Below, piece after piece: positions 10,660-21,129 of a stretch of 35,750 bases of DNA (within the stretch, counting starts at the first letter, position 1; each line of letters begins with the position of its first letter). The notes under the pieces are model-generated. The model was given only the letters and a program-made list of their open reading frames with translations. It was not told where the DNA came from and searched no databases. The position numbers and the translations under genes were made by a program. The stretch spans positions 1 to 35,750 of the forward strand of contig KN817698.1 in the NCBI GenBank assembly GCA_000827495.1. Direction: 5' to 3'. Origin of the DNA: Hypholoma sublateritium FD-334 SS-4 (taxonomy: Eukaryota; Basidiomycota; Agaricomycetes; Agaricales; Strophariaceae).

Positions 10660-11760
10660 ATCTAAACATTCTCGTTACGGTATCACACACTCTGCTACTC
10701 CACGTCGCATACTGACGTACGTTCGTAGCTCTCGTGGTTTCGTGTCCTCCCATTCAAAATGCACCTCATCCGCGCAATGTACTCTTTCCCCACCTCAAAT
10801 ATACTTGGATTCATCCGTACCCAGTACGCAGGCGTGGACGTACGTGGCATGGTGCGTCCCCCCTCGCCTCTTTGATCCACACTCCTCCGTCCGCCTGCCG
10901 CATCTCTCCTCACGCGCTGACATGGACTCCGTCCGGATGTACGATTGTGCTGTGTCCAATTCAGCGCGCTCGGAGCTCCCGTAAATCATTGCTCTCTGTC
11001 GCGTGCGGGAGTGTCCGCGCAGGTATATACCTTTGCGTGTATTGCCCGTGCGCTTTTCAGCGTATCGCAGACCCTGATTTCTCTCTTATTTCTTTATTCA
11101 CACCCCTTTCCTACTGTGTTTTCCTCTCGTTACGACGCAACTTCTTTGTGGCTACGCGCCGCTGTTTCACTCTCTTAGGCATTTTATGGACATGGATCGT
11201 ACCCTGCTGACTAGATTTTCGATCGCAGGCTATGACGTGCATCGCCGACCGCAGTTTCTTGACCTCCCGTTGCGTATATTCGCTTGTCTTGACCGTCTAC
11301 ATGTCTGACAGGTTTTCTATCCACAGGCGCCCAATGCCAAAACCTGCCGGCGCCCTCTCGGTGCGTCTTCATACCTCCCCCCCTACTCCGCCTAGCGATC
11401 CCTATATCGCGGCCGGGCATCTGTCGTCGTTTCTACCCGTGCATGCGCATCCGCGGTTCAGTGCGCCCTGGATGCCGCGCCGGGTTAGTAGTCCGCCAGC
11501 ATGTGCCAGTCGCGTGGGGGCCTGCTATATGACCATTCATTTCGCTCGCCCACCACGGCGCAAGTGAACATGCGGCTGGACGTGGTGCGTCCGTATATGT
11601 TCGCCGGAGCACAGCGCTTCTCCCGCGCCTACCATTATCGAAGCATGCATCTTCCCAGCGCGCATTCCGCTCCACGCCGCAAATATCAAGCGGCCGCGCG
11701 CGTGTCGCGGTGCAGCGCATCGCTAGGACGCCCCCGCACAGATGAGCGGTCGTTCTCTTC
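10660..11760 (+). repeat. Pyrimidine-rich dispersed repeat, copy X2
   Basis: Aligns by eye along most of its length with X1 (3480-4660). Shared landmarks are GTCGCATACTGACGTACGT at 10702, GGGAGTGTCCGCGCAGG near 11008, GGCGCC/CTCTCGGTGCGTCTTC near 11350, and GTGCATGCGCATCCG near 11440. Acceptor-like strings (CTGAC followed by a pyrimidine tract and CAG) occur at about 11228 and 11328, consistent with plus-strand splicing. No open frame is conserved with X1, so a protein product is doubtful. Confidence 0.6.
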
Positions 11761-12600
11761 TGGCTGCGGATCTCATGCGATTTGTTTTGCTAGGGATATA
11801 GGGCATGGCTAGCCGCTCCGCTCCCGCCGCGTCTTTCGCTCTTCAATCGCTCCACCCGCAGGCGCACGCATTTCGCACTGCGCGCTGCGCTGGGGTGCAT
11901 CCGAGGTGAAAAAGTCTCGGTGGGAGCGTGCGGTATTAGTACCATTCCGCCAATCTGCATACATATATCTGCTCCCGGTGGGCGCTTCCGTGTATTCCAT
12001 TACGTACTATAACAGCTTTTTGTATTTCATGTACTGCTTTGGAATAATGTAAAATCTTTCATGTGCGTTATATATATTAGTTTTTGACGTCTATAAAGTC
12101 ATTACCTGAGATGATTATAAGTGGGACCAGGATGCACATCTCTCGAAGACAAAAGCAGAATATAACGCCTGCCCACCGAACGTCCAAGAATTAGGCGCCG
12201 AACAAAGAGACTTAGACCGTGCGAACACGGCACTGCCGGGCGTTGAAGCCAGACAAAAGAAAGACAAACGTACCACACCCGTCATGATGGTCTAGCGTAT
12301 CATCCAGGAATGTATTCCGTTACTAGGAGACGCGACAAAGCAACTCGGACACCGCGAAATGTAAAGCACAAAGAAGCGCGCGTGAGTAGCGTCCGGTCCG
12401 TGCAGGACAGTGAAGCAGCGGGAGCGGGCCACTCTAGAGAAAATTTACAGGAGGGGGGAACAAAGTAAGACGAACAATGAAGGAATGAGGCATATGAATA
12501 GAGGGTAGAGGAAAGGCGCGAAGATGAGGTGGTCGAGTGGTCAGTTCGGTGATTCAAGCAGAGGATTTCGGCTGTGAAATGTTACCCAGAGAGGCACAGT
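11761..12600. other. Intergenic stretch, nothing recognised
   Basis: Between repeat X2 and the promoter of the gene at 12742. The middle (12000-12130) is AT-rich. No family remnant or RNA gene was recognised. Confidence 0.35.
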
Positions 12601-12613
12601 GGCAACCTCAAAA

Positions 12614-12626
12614 ATGTATATATAAG
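12614..12626 (+). promoter_or_regulatory. Candidate TATA box of the gene at 12742
   Basis: ATGTATATATAAG lies about 115-125 bp before the ATG. A second, weaker candidate, ATTTATACG, sits at about 12726, too close to the ATG to be useful. Confidence 0.4.
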
Positions 12627-12741
12627 AAGGAAAATGGCATCGGATTCCACCTTTCAAAAATGACGCACAGAGCGCTCGACGCTCGAAAACGTATATTCAA
12701 ACTCTACGATTTTCGCTCGGGGTCGGATTTATACGTCCACC

Positions 12742-13371
12742 ATGTCTAATTACTACATGTCCACGAAGTCAGACGTGCACCCCTATTCTGCCCACGCCCC
12801 ATCGCACACACCCCCGCCCACTGCCAGCGCGCCGTCGTCGCACGCCCCGCCCGTTGCCGTCCAGCACACCCACACCACAGACCATCAGGCTCTGACCGTA
12901 TCACACGCACTCTCACAGGAGTCAGCCCAAGTGCAAGTCCACCTCTCTGGCCCCGCGGTAACATGGCTCGTTGAGGAATTTGGTGCCAATCTGCACCTAA
13001 CCACAGATGCTCTTGCGACGCGGATCAGGCTTTCCCGGGCGGCCTATACGCGCCGCATCATACAATTCGGACAAGACCCCGCGCTCCGCGCCCCGTCCGC
13101 CGGCGCTGTCGAGATCAACATGTGCTACGCGGACTATTCGGTCGGTATGGACGTCACGCGGGAGGCGCTCAAGCGCACTCTCGGGCGCTTGGCGCTGCCT
13201 AATTCGGGCGACCTGGGGCACTGCGTGAGCGAGTGGGTCATTGTGTGTAGGCGCTGCGGGGAGGGAGTTACGCATTACTATGCGGATGAGCTCTGGAATG
13301 GCCGGTATATTGCCCACCGTCGCGACCCGCGATGCACGAGGAAGCAAATGAAACTCCGGTTGGCGCAGTAG
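12742..13371 (+). CDS. CxxC-H-C family protein 5 (unknown function)
   Basis: Single exon, 209 codons, good start context (CACCATGTC). Residues 1-60 are low-complexity, rich in His, Pro, Ser and Thr. The core has VQVHLSGPAVTW, GQDPALRAPS, VEINMCYADYSVGM, and a final SEWVIVC followed by the knuckle C169-x2-C172-x19-H192-x5-C198, with ELWNGRYIAHRR and a short basic tail. It is closest to the members at 8767 and 4922. It faces its neighbour at 13649 tail-to-tail, with about 280 bp between the stop codons. Codon use is GC-rich at third positions across the core, as in its paralogs, which supports a real coding region. Function unknown. Confidence 0.82.
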   Translation: MSNYYMSTKSDVHPYSAHAPSHTPPPTASAPSSHAPPVAVQHTHTTDHQALTVSHALSQESAQVQVHLSGPAVTWLVEEFGANLHLTTDALATRIRLSRAAYTRRIIQFGQDPALRAPSAGAVEINMCYADYSVGMDVTREALKRTLGRLALPNSGDLGHCVSEWVIVCRRCGEGVTHYYADELWNGRYIAHRRDPRCTRKQMKLRLAQ

Positions 13372-13648
13372 TCTGCATCAACCCCAGGCGTTGGGTGAGG
13401 CGGAAAGGGTGGTAAATAGTAGAATTACAGAGGGGGGATGTGTTTTATCACGATTTCATAGTCCAGTGGACATGGAATAATAGGTACATAGAAAAAGTCT
13501 GAAAATAATACGGCATACGGGCTACCGCTTTCCATGTAAATTTCACCAAATCAATTTAAACGAGTACATCACAGTTCCGAAGCATACAATGGAATATTAT
13601 GGCATAGTGACCTCTCTAACTCTAATAATATATGCCAGACTGGCCGTA

Positions 13649-14341
13649 TTACCACTCGCCCTCGTTCGACACCTCTGCCTTCACCGCAAGCTCCGCCGCC
13701 TTCCTGCAATACGGTTCTCGGCGGTGCGCTATATACCGCCCATTCCAGACGTCGTCCGTACAGTAGTGCGTCACCGCGGTCCCGCAGCGGTTGCACACAA
13801 TGTCCCACTGCGACACGGTGTGCATCACCTGCCCCGACGGCGAATTCTGCGGCAGCATCGTCTGCAGATTCTGCAGGAAAAAGCCGAACTCCGTCCGGGT
13901 AGCTACGGACTTCATGTCCATCTGGATGTCGACGAAGTTTGTGTCGATCACCGTGCCCTCCTTGATATCAGGAGGGAAATCTCGGGCGTGTAGTCCAGCG
14001 CGGCGCCGGTGGGCGTTGATGGATAGTTTGAGGCGGTATGACACCCAGGGGCTGAGTAGGGCCTGGTTGGGTGTGTACGACCACCTGATCGTCGGCCCTC
14101 GGAAGTACACCAAGATGTGCGGTGGATTGTTTGTGGGAAACGGGAAGTTGATCGGAGCGTTCGTTGGCTGCGGAGGGGGGTGCGAATCATTGGTGCGTGC
14201 ATCCGGAGGGGGATTGTCCAGCATCGCGGGGAAAATATAGAGGTCGCTCGCATGTGCCGTGGACGCAGAATATTTGGGTAGAAAGCACTGCGCGGTGGTT
14301 TCTGTGTAAGGGGTTGCTTGTCTGCTGTGAGAGGGAGCCAT
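13649..14341 (-). CDS. CxxC-H-C family protein 6 (unknown function)
   Basis: Single exon, 230 codons. The ATG at 14341 is conserved in the broken duplicate at 16913 (MAPxHSRQxTPY). The N-terminus is polar and Pro-rich. The core reads HILVYFRGPTIRW, LSINAHRRRAGLHARDF, IDTNFVDIQMDMKS, TEFGFFLQNL, then SQWDIVC and the knuckle C183-x2-C186-x19-H206-x5-C212 with VWNGRYIAHRREP. The tail is Ala/Glu-rich. Together with the pseudogene copy and the gene at 21130 it forms the AHRRRAGL subfamily. Conservation of the last 110 codons between this gene and the interrupted copy suggests recent duplication. It may bind zinc through the CCHC residues. No enzyme signature is seen. Confidence 0.85.
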   Translation of the reverse strand: MAPSHSRQATPYTETTAQCFLPKYSASTAHASDLYIFPAMLDNPPPDARTNDSHPPPQPTNAPINFPFPTNNPPHILVYFRGPTIRWSYTPNQALLSPWVSYRLKLSINAHRRRAGLHARDFPPDIKEGTVIDTNFVDIQMDMKSVATRTEFGFFLQNLQTMLPQNSPSGQVMHTVSQWDIVCNRCGTAVTHYCTDDVWNGRYIAHRREPYCRKAAELAVKAEVSNEGEW

Positions 14342-14399
14342 GTGAGTGTTTGCTTTAGTCGACGGCAGGATTCTGGTTTGGAGGTATGTGCGACTACCT

Positions 14400-14417
14400 C
14401 GCGCCTCTTATATACCT
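14400..14417 (-). promoter_or_regulatory. TATA box of the gene at 13649-14341
   Basis: GGTATATAAGAGGCGCGAG on the minus strand, about 60-75 bp before the ATG. It is nearly identical upstream of the duplicate (16972-16989) and close to the version at 21831-21850. Confidence 0.65.
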
Positions 14418-14830
14418 GAAAAATGTCCCACAGAGGGCCATCTGTATAATTTAAATGTGGCTCACCCATTCGCCGGGCTGGATACTGGAAACAGCCACGG
14501 AGCGCTTGAGTGGCTCTAGTACAAGTGAAGGCCGCACTTGCTTCTTTTTTGGTGATCCAATTTGACATAGATCTTGATCTTAAGAAAATCGACTAGTCAA
14601 ATTATGCTATACACAAATGAGTACGGCGCATAAGAGGGATCCAGAATAAGCGGTGAACACTTGAGCGCTTGAGCGCTGATCGGACGCGCAGCGTATGGTG
14701 CCTGCTCGCCGTGCAATGTCCTTGTTGTATTTCGAGAATAAATTCGGTGTAAAGGGCCAGGCATGTGGTATGTGGACATAATATTCGTACATCACGCATG
14801 GCCGGGCTACATGTTATCTGCAGTTAGATG

Positions 14831-14849
14831 CGGCCACAGGAGACATTCG
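14831..14849. promoter_or_regulatory. Conserved upstream element GGCCACNGGAGACATTC
   Basis: The string lies about 490-510 bp upstream of the ATG at 14341. It recurs at about 17406-17424 (upstream of the broken copy) and at 22201-22218 (about 430 bp upstream of the gene at 21130). The last copy lies outside the recent duplication, so the match may mark a regulatory site. Confidence 0.35.
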
Positions 14850-15057
14850 CTGCTGGTTCCACAGCAAGGCCGATATTTCATCAGCCGCTTACGCAGGCTT
14901 ACGCGCAGAACGGCCCGCCCGGTGACTAGGTAGATTGATATTAGTGTCCGTTTGCACATTTAATAAGCGCACCTATATATTACTTTTTGAGGTGTTACAT
15001 ATAAAAATTTAATGGAATAAGTAGGGCGCATGTGTAAAATTGCAGGGCGTGACTCAC

Positions 15058-15220
15058 AAATTAGGGTCCGCAATTGAGAGGTGACAAGCGCAGACTTCAA
15101 TTTAGGGTCCGCAAGTGAAGGACGATGGGCGCGAATGTTATTTTATGGTCCGCAACTAAAGTCACAAGGGCGCGCATTTCAATTTATGGTCCGCAATTTG
15201 AAGATGAAAATCGAAGCCAT
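15058..15220. repeat. Four-copy tandem repeat, 40-41 bp period
   Basis: Copies start near 15059, 15099, 15140 and 15181. Each begins with AATTTAKGGTCCGCAA and ends with a GGGCGCGNATNTTC-like string. A weaker half copy precedes them near 15020. The array sits exactly in the spacer between duplication blocks C1 and C2. Confidence 0.85.
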
Positions 15221-15832
15221 GCATGCGCGCATGATATTGGGAGGCTGGCATTTTCCTGCCGAAACCGGTAGAATTATAGAGTGGGGATGCGTTTTATCAC
15301 GATTTCATGGTCCAGTGGACATGGAACAATAGGTACATAGAAAAAGTCTGAAAATAATACGGCTCACGGATTACCGTTTTCTATGTACTATATCGATTCC
15401 AACGATTACATCACAGTTCCGAAGCATAAAATGAAATATCATGGCATATGTAGTGCCTCGCGTAACTCTAATTATATATACTTGACTTGTCGTATTACCA
15501 CTCGCCCTCGTTCGGCACCTCTGCCTTCACCGCAAGCTCCGCCGCCTTCCTGCAATACGGTTCTCGGCGGTGCGAAATATACCGCCCATTCCAGACGTCG
15601 TCCGTACAGTAGTGCGTCACCGCAGTCCCGCAGTGGTTGCACACAATGTCCCACTGCGACACGGTGTGCATCACCTGCCCCGACGGCAAATTCTGCGGCA
15701 ACATCGTCTGCAGATTCTGCAGGAAAAAGCCGAACTCCGTCCGCGTAGCTACGGACTTCACGTCCATCTGGATGTCGACGAAGTTTGTGTCGATCGGCGT
15801 CCCCTCCTTGATAGCGGGGGGGAAACCGCGGG

Positions 15833-16795
15833 TATGGTGATCTATTTGCACATTTATTCCCGCCCCCCGCCCCCCGTCTGATGGCATGCCCCGCGCCCTC
15901 CAGGAAGCTTCATATCGTTTAAATACCCCTTCACCATAGTCCTACCGCACTATAAAGCATATCAATAATGTATATAATACCTAAACAAACTTTTAGAAGC
16001 CAAAAAATCTACATTTCAGTGTTTAGGCTCCAAGTATGTAAGTACACCTGCTACGAAGGGCGGCATGCATGTATGTAAGTAGATAGATTGTTACTTACTT
16101 GTAAATACACAGGTTTGATTATAATGTGCACCTATCTCGTGGATTCTATTCCGGAAGCTCTTTGGCGCACCGGTTCAGCGCAACACCGCCCACAACCTAC
16201 TAGTCGGAGCACGCGCCCATATGCATCAAACATGCGCAGCGGCGCTGGACGGGGACGAGGATTCCGCTCTTGTGGTTGCTCATGGCAGACGCGACAACTC
16301 GGTGAGTGCTCGCGCATATGATAACGCAAACAAGGCAGTCAAGCGAGTCGATGACGGCGTTCCGTTTGTCCAATCGAGAACGGCAAGATTAGGCGCTCAT
16401 GAAAGAGTTAGGTATGTAATATCGTACACTGTGCAAATTCGGCTTCCCTAAAGAAGCATCTAATTATTGCACTTATGTCGATGAGCACTGAGCGCTGAGC
16501 GCTGAGCACGCGCTCACACTGACCATGATATTCGACGAAGTTCATGGTTCCCACGTCCTTACCGCATTCCCACGATTCGCCGAAGAGTATAAGAAGGATT
16601 GCCTTACGCCAGTTTCATCACAAATTTACCGCCATTATTTTATTAAAGTGCCATATACATCATTTATCTACTTTAAATAACAGTCTGAGGACCGTGGTGT
16701 GGTGTTCAAGGGATACAAAGCTTCCTGGGGCGCGCGGGGCATGCCATCAGACGGGGGGCGGGGGGTGGGAATAAATGTGCAAATAGATCACCATA
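15833..16795. mobile_element. 963-bp element with about 83-bp terminal inverted repeats
   Basis: 15833-15915 and 16711-16795 are inverted copies of each other with about five mismatches by eye. They begin TATGGTGATCTATTTGCAC and include a G-run/C-run tract and GGCATGCCCCGCG. The outermost TA could be a TA target duplication, as in Tc1/mariner elements. However, the host gene lost about 240 bp at the site, so no clean target duplication can be shown. No transposase is inside; it is a non-autonomous element or a MITE-like unit. A GAGCGCT short tandem repeat lies at about 16485-16505. Confidence 0.75.
16161..16451 (+). other. Protein-like open frame inside the TIR element
   Basis: An open frame with balanced amino-acid composition (for example CAAALDGDEDSALVVAHGRR) runs from at least 16221 to 16451. 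A GTGAGT donor-like string lies at about 16302. It has no recognisable domain. It could be a captured host gene fragment or chance. Confidence 0.25.
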
Positions 16796-16971
16796 TCATC
16801 GGGAAGATGTAGAGGTCGCTTGCATGTGCTGTGGACGCAGAAGGTTTGGAGTGCAAACGCGGGGCGTTGATTTCTGCGTAAGGAGTTGATTGTCTGCTGT
16901 GAGTGGGAGCCATTTGGATGTTTGCTTTGGTCGAAGATAGGATTCTAGTTCGGCGGTATGTACGACTACCT

Positions 16972-16989
16972 CGCGCCTCTTATATACCC
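16972..16989 (-). promoter_or_regulatory. TATA box of the broken gene 7
   Basis: GGGTATATAAGAGGCGCGAG on the minus strand, at the same distance from the ATG (16913) as in block C1. The promoter appears intact although the gene is split. Confidence 0.6.
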
Positions 16990-17519
16990 GAAAAGTGTGC
17001 CACTGAGGGCCATCTGTCTGATATAAATATGGCTTATCCATTCGCCAGGCTAGATACTGGAAACAGCCACGGAGCGCTTGAGTGGCTCGTGTACAAGCGA
17101 AGGCCGCATTTGCTTTTTCTTCAGTGGTCCAATTTGACCTAGATATTGATCCTAAGCAAGTCGACTAGTCAAATTATACCATACACAAACGAGTACGGCC
17201 CATAAGAAGGATCCAGAAGCGGTGAGCGGTGAGCGCTTGGGCGCTTGGGCGCTAACCGGACGCGCAGCGGATGGTGCCTGCTCGCCGTTCAATGACCTTG
17301 TTGTATTTCGACAATAAATCCGGTCTAAAGGGCCAGGGATGTGGTATGTGGTCATAATATCTGTGCACCACGCATGGCCAGCCTACATGTTATCTGCAGT
17401 TAGATGCGCCCACGGAGACATTCGCTGCTGCTTCCACAGCGGGTCCGATATTTCATCAGCCGCTTACGCAGGCTTATGCGCAGAACGGCCCGCCCAGTGG
17501 CTGGGTTGATTGATGTTTG

Positions 17520-18130
17520 TTTGGCTGTTCTCCCGAAACCTTGCCCTCAACCCACAGCCTGAGATACCGTCGTCGACTACTCACTCGTCTGCGCTCTCTC
17601 TTAGTCCCGAATCACGCAGCACGGAAGATGGGAAGCGTCGTGATTGATGCATGCGCTCGGTACGTCTCACCTTATCCGGTACACCCCTCCTCTATACTGG
17701 TAGGGCCCCACTGTTCCCGCTCCCGCACAGATGCACCTTGTCCCGGCGCGCCGATATGTGGCCTATGCAAGGTCTACACCGCGCCCGGTTGGATCTTCCG
17801 CTATAATGTACGGGAGCGTGTCCATCCATCCCTGCACATCGTCTCCACACAGCACCCATCCCATCGCCTTCCATTGAACGTCTCCAGGCAATCAGCCGAG
17901 AACCAGGAAATGTTGCTCAGACCGTTTTCAGGGCGTTATATCGTACGTCCCGGAACATCTGTTTCCCTCGCCCCACCCCCCACCCCACTCCATCCCATCC
18001 CATCCCCTTCATCTCACCCCAGATCTGCACCGCACCCGCTCGATCCGCCCGGCCAGCTGGGTTACTTCCCTCCCGCACGCCTGAAGATGACGCTCTCCGC
18101 ATCGCTTATGGCGCCGGGTGGTTACCATCC
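17520..18130 (+). repeat. Pyrimidine-rich repeat, partial copy X3
   Basis: C/T-rich on the plus strand. It has a GTACGT donor-like string at 17659 followed by CCCGCACAG near 17730, and a CGGGAGCGTGTCC segment near 17812 like that of the other X blocks. It also holds a simple C/A/T-rich tract at 17968-18020 (CCCCACCCC, CCATCCCATCCC). No convincing protein. Confidence 0.45.
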
Positions 18131-19550
18131 GGTAAGCTAGCTTGGTCGGGCGGTCTGCACCCATTGTGGAATTTCTCTACCACCTACCATCCCAAGAAGC
18201 TGCTCAACGCGTCCGACGGACCCTCATGACGCCGTATCCATCGCGCCTCGCCACCCGCCACACCGCGCCCATCAGTCCGCTTGACATACCACTCGCGCTC
18301 TCGTGCGCAGTGCTATAAACACCGCGCACCGCGCCCGGCTGTAGTATCGTTGGTGCAGTCGTGCTATGGCGCGCGGTATGCTGAGGACGTGCATCCCAAC
18401 GCAGATTCTCCCCAGATGCCGCTGCGATCCGCTGGCGATCTCGCCGCGCGAAATCCCGCAGTGCGCTCTGCCCACAAGGCCAGCGAATCGGCGCTGTCGC
18501 TGGTGCATATCCATCCTCGCACTAGCGGGGCGGTGAGCCAGTTTCTCGCCCAGCTTGCAATCGATATATCACCCCTCCAGCCCCTTTGGCGTGCGCACTG
18601 GGCCGGGCTGGTGATATAGATAACATGCGTGGTCGCTGCTGGGCGCGTCTTGGTCTCCTGCCTTGTATACATCCGCTGTCCCCAGACTCGGTTGGTTGCT
18701 TTCTTTCCGGTGTATGCGTGCTGCTCGTATGCGATGGCGGTCGCAGCGCGTCGTGTTACGCTCGGGTCCGGTGTACTTGCGCCGTGTCTCACTATGCTCA
18801 TGCGCGTATGGCTCGGCCACGCGCGTCGGGTGCGTACGTGAACTTCCACTGGATACGACGCGGCACGACTAATGATAGATTTAAGTTGAAGTCGACCCTC
18901 GGGCGTGGTGCTATTCGGGTGTAAGTATTGAACGCGCTGGTAGGCATTCCAGCGCGCGTACGGCATCGCGCGACTCGCGGGTCGCGTAACATTCTAATTG
19001 CAGTGCATCGCCGTCCTAACATCGGCAGCACAGTTGACGCATTGGTATGCCTTCTATGCGTGAAATTCAAAGCAAGCGTTAATTGATAAACGATCGCGCA
19101 CCATGTGAATGCGCTGTGTCAACCGACGCGTATAATATTTATACTCGAAAATCTTTGCGAAGAAATGCAAAAGAAATGGGCTGCGAGCTCCGATGTTCCA
19201 TGGAAATTGAACGATGTGGATTGGACCAATAACATGCCAGGAATAAAGCAAGTAATATATCACTACTGCATTGAACTTCCCTACATGGTGTATGCGTGTT
19301 GCTTGTCTCTGATAGCGGCCGCGTCGCACCGTGGTGCGCTTTGGCGCAATGTACGTGGCCTGTACCGCGCGTCATGTTGCCACGCGCGTGCGCGCGTGCG
19401 TGAACTTCTATACGCGGCGCGACCGAAAAAAAATAGGATCAATCTCTATGTTTTTAAAACTTAAAGCGCAAAGCGCCGTGAGCAAGTCGTCCCCGACAGT
19501 CGTTTGAGCGCGCGACGCGTTGCGTCCTGTCGCGTCACACGCAAAGTCAC
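18131..19550. other. Gene-poor stretch with weak internal duplication
   Basis: Sequences around 18700-18880 and 19285-19430 share ordered segments (ATGCGTGYTGCT, CACGCGCGT, CGTGAACTTC, CGCGGC). This suggests an old local duplication. A CGCGTACGGCATCGCG string at about 18954-18970 recurs near 10272 and 35702. No gene could be supported. Confidence 0.35.
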
Positions 19551-19959
19551 GTGCATGGTCCGTGCATAGCTCCGGCGGTTGGTTCCTTGATCACCGCCAC
19601 TCTGCAGACAGATACAGCTGAGTCATTATTCACGCCAGCGACGCCCTGGCCATCCCGCTTTGCTATGGAATCACGGCCTCCCTTTGACCGTGTGTGCGTC
19701 TCACTGAGCCCTACGTCCGCTGGTAATCTCACCAGTCCAGGGCACAGATATACGCCTTCTACGCCATATGCGATCTGGAGTACTCCGCTCCGCCTTGAAG
19801 CTTAAAGCTGTACTGCGCGGCTGATCTCGATTGCCCCAGTATGTGTTCTCTGCAGCTTCTCTAGCCATGCATTCTCAAGCGCTCTGCTGCTCCAGAACCC
19901 TCTCTTCTCTGCGTTATAGACTTGCTTCCGTTGCGAACTCCATTTCCCGGCTTAGCGCG

Positions 19960-20560
19960 GTAGAAATGGGCCGCCCTTGGTTCGGATGGTGCGTCCCTGT
20001 CCCCTTTTTGACCCAGTGCTCCCGCTCCCTCGCATATTCCCTCCCGCGCAGACTAGGTATCCATCCGGGCACACGCTTTCGTGGTGTTCGCTACTCTTAG
20101 TGTGTTATGCCCGTTTACTCCATCCCGGTCAATGTGTGGGAGTGTATCTGCGAGGGCGCACTCCGTCGCTCTGTCTATCCGTGTCGGTGTATGTTTCTGT
20201 GTGTCGTGCATCGATACGTCGTTTCTCTTTTTTCATAAGGCTCTCTACGTTAGCCCGTGCTCTATGCTCGATTTGTACACGCCCCTCTTCCATTTCCTAT
20301 ATCCCCGAAAACGAACCCCGCTGACGAGATGCTCTATCGCAGGTTACATCGTGCGCCGGCATCGTCGTTGTTTTCCCCGTATGCGCCAGCGGTGCGCTCC
20401 TTTCTCTCTTCTTCCACATTTTCCCCCCACGTCCGTGCATATCCTGTGTCGCCGGACCCCCTCCGTGCGTTTTTTACTTCACATTTCATTATTTATCCCT
20501 ACACTTGCCCAGCACGGCCGCCCCTCGAGTTCGCCAGTTACCCATGCCCTCGTGTCCGGG
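19960..20560 (+). repeat. Pyrimidine-rich dispersed repeat, copy X4
   Basis: More diverged relative of X1 and X2. It shares GGTGCGTCCC, GTGTGGGAGTGTATCTGCG (near 20132), and a GCTGACGAGATGCTCTATCGCAG acceptor-like string near 20322-20344. Strand asymmetry is the same as in the other blocks. Open frames are not conserved. Confidence 0.45.
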
Positions 20561-21129
20561 GTGCAGTGCGCACCGGCGGCCGCGCATGGTTCCTTGGACA
20601 AGCTCTAAAGGCCGGCCGTGTGAAGTGCTACTGTGTAGAGCCTGTCGACGCTGGTGCTCTCTGTCGCTGGATGTGTGCATTCGGTGTTTTCTGCGTGCTG
20701 GGTGCGGCAGACGCTTTGGATTTGGCGTTTTCGTATGTACGTATGTCTCCTTGTAGGCTGGCCGTATAATGTTGGACCAAACCAATATCGTTTTGGTCGC
20801 TCTAACGAGGCCCGTTGCCCCTCTCGTTCCGTCTGACCATACATTGCGTTGGTGTGTTCGCCTGGTGAGTTCACGAAATGGTAAAAAATGTGGTGTATTG
20901 AATTAGGGAGAGAAACGCACTGAGATTCTACTGCGCTCAAGGTAAACGATCGAACATATTCTGACTGTCCAAGGCCACGGGCTCCCATTTTTCCATTCAA
21001 ATTGTACGATATGCGTTGTAAAAGTATTATGCCAGTTAAAAAGTATACGATGAACCTCTGGAATCCTGTGTTCTGAAATTCTAAGAGTAATACATACCCA
21101 CATTTTCGTATGGCTATCTCCGCCTCCGC
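20561..21129. other. Intergenic stretch, nothing recognised
   Basis: Between repeat X4 and the 3' end of the gene at 21130. AT-rich toward 21129. No gene or remnant seen. Confidence 0.35.

Larger units (their letters stand above)
13425..14945. repeat. Segmental duplication block C1
   Basis: Carries the intact gene 13649-14341, its promoter and about 600 bp of upstream sequence. It is repeated in the same orientation at 15275-17515 (block C2). The first shared bases are GGGGATGYGTTTTATCACG. The last are CGCAGAACGGCCCGCCC, near 14920 and 17490. Confidence 0.85.
15495..16913 (-). pseudogene. CxxC-H-C family gene 7, split by an element
   Basis: Near-duplicate of the gene at 13649-14341, in two pieces. 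The first piece, 16913 to about 16796, holds the ATG and the first 38 or so codons (MAPTHSRQSTPY to DLYIFP). The second, about 15832-15495, resumes at GFPPAIKEG and keeps everything to the normal stop. That includes SQWDIVC and the knuckle C-x2-C-x19-H-x5-C. About 80 codons covering the Gly-Pro strand and the AHRRRAGL segment are missing. A 963-bp element lies in their place, and reading on from the first piece meets a stop within a few codons. The promoter and TATA box remain. The second piece could be translated from an internal ATG supplied by the element at 15887, giving a knuckle-only protein of 130 residues (inference). Confidence 0.85.
15275..17515. repeat. Segmental duplication block C2 (interrupted)
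   Basis: Second copy of block C1. It matches C1 from GGGGATGCGTTTTATCACG near 15283 through to CGCAGAACGGCCCGCCC near 17490. It is longer because a 963-bp inverted-repeat element replaces the middle of its gene. Confidence 0.85.
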
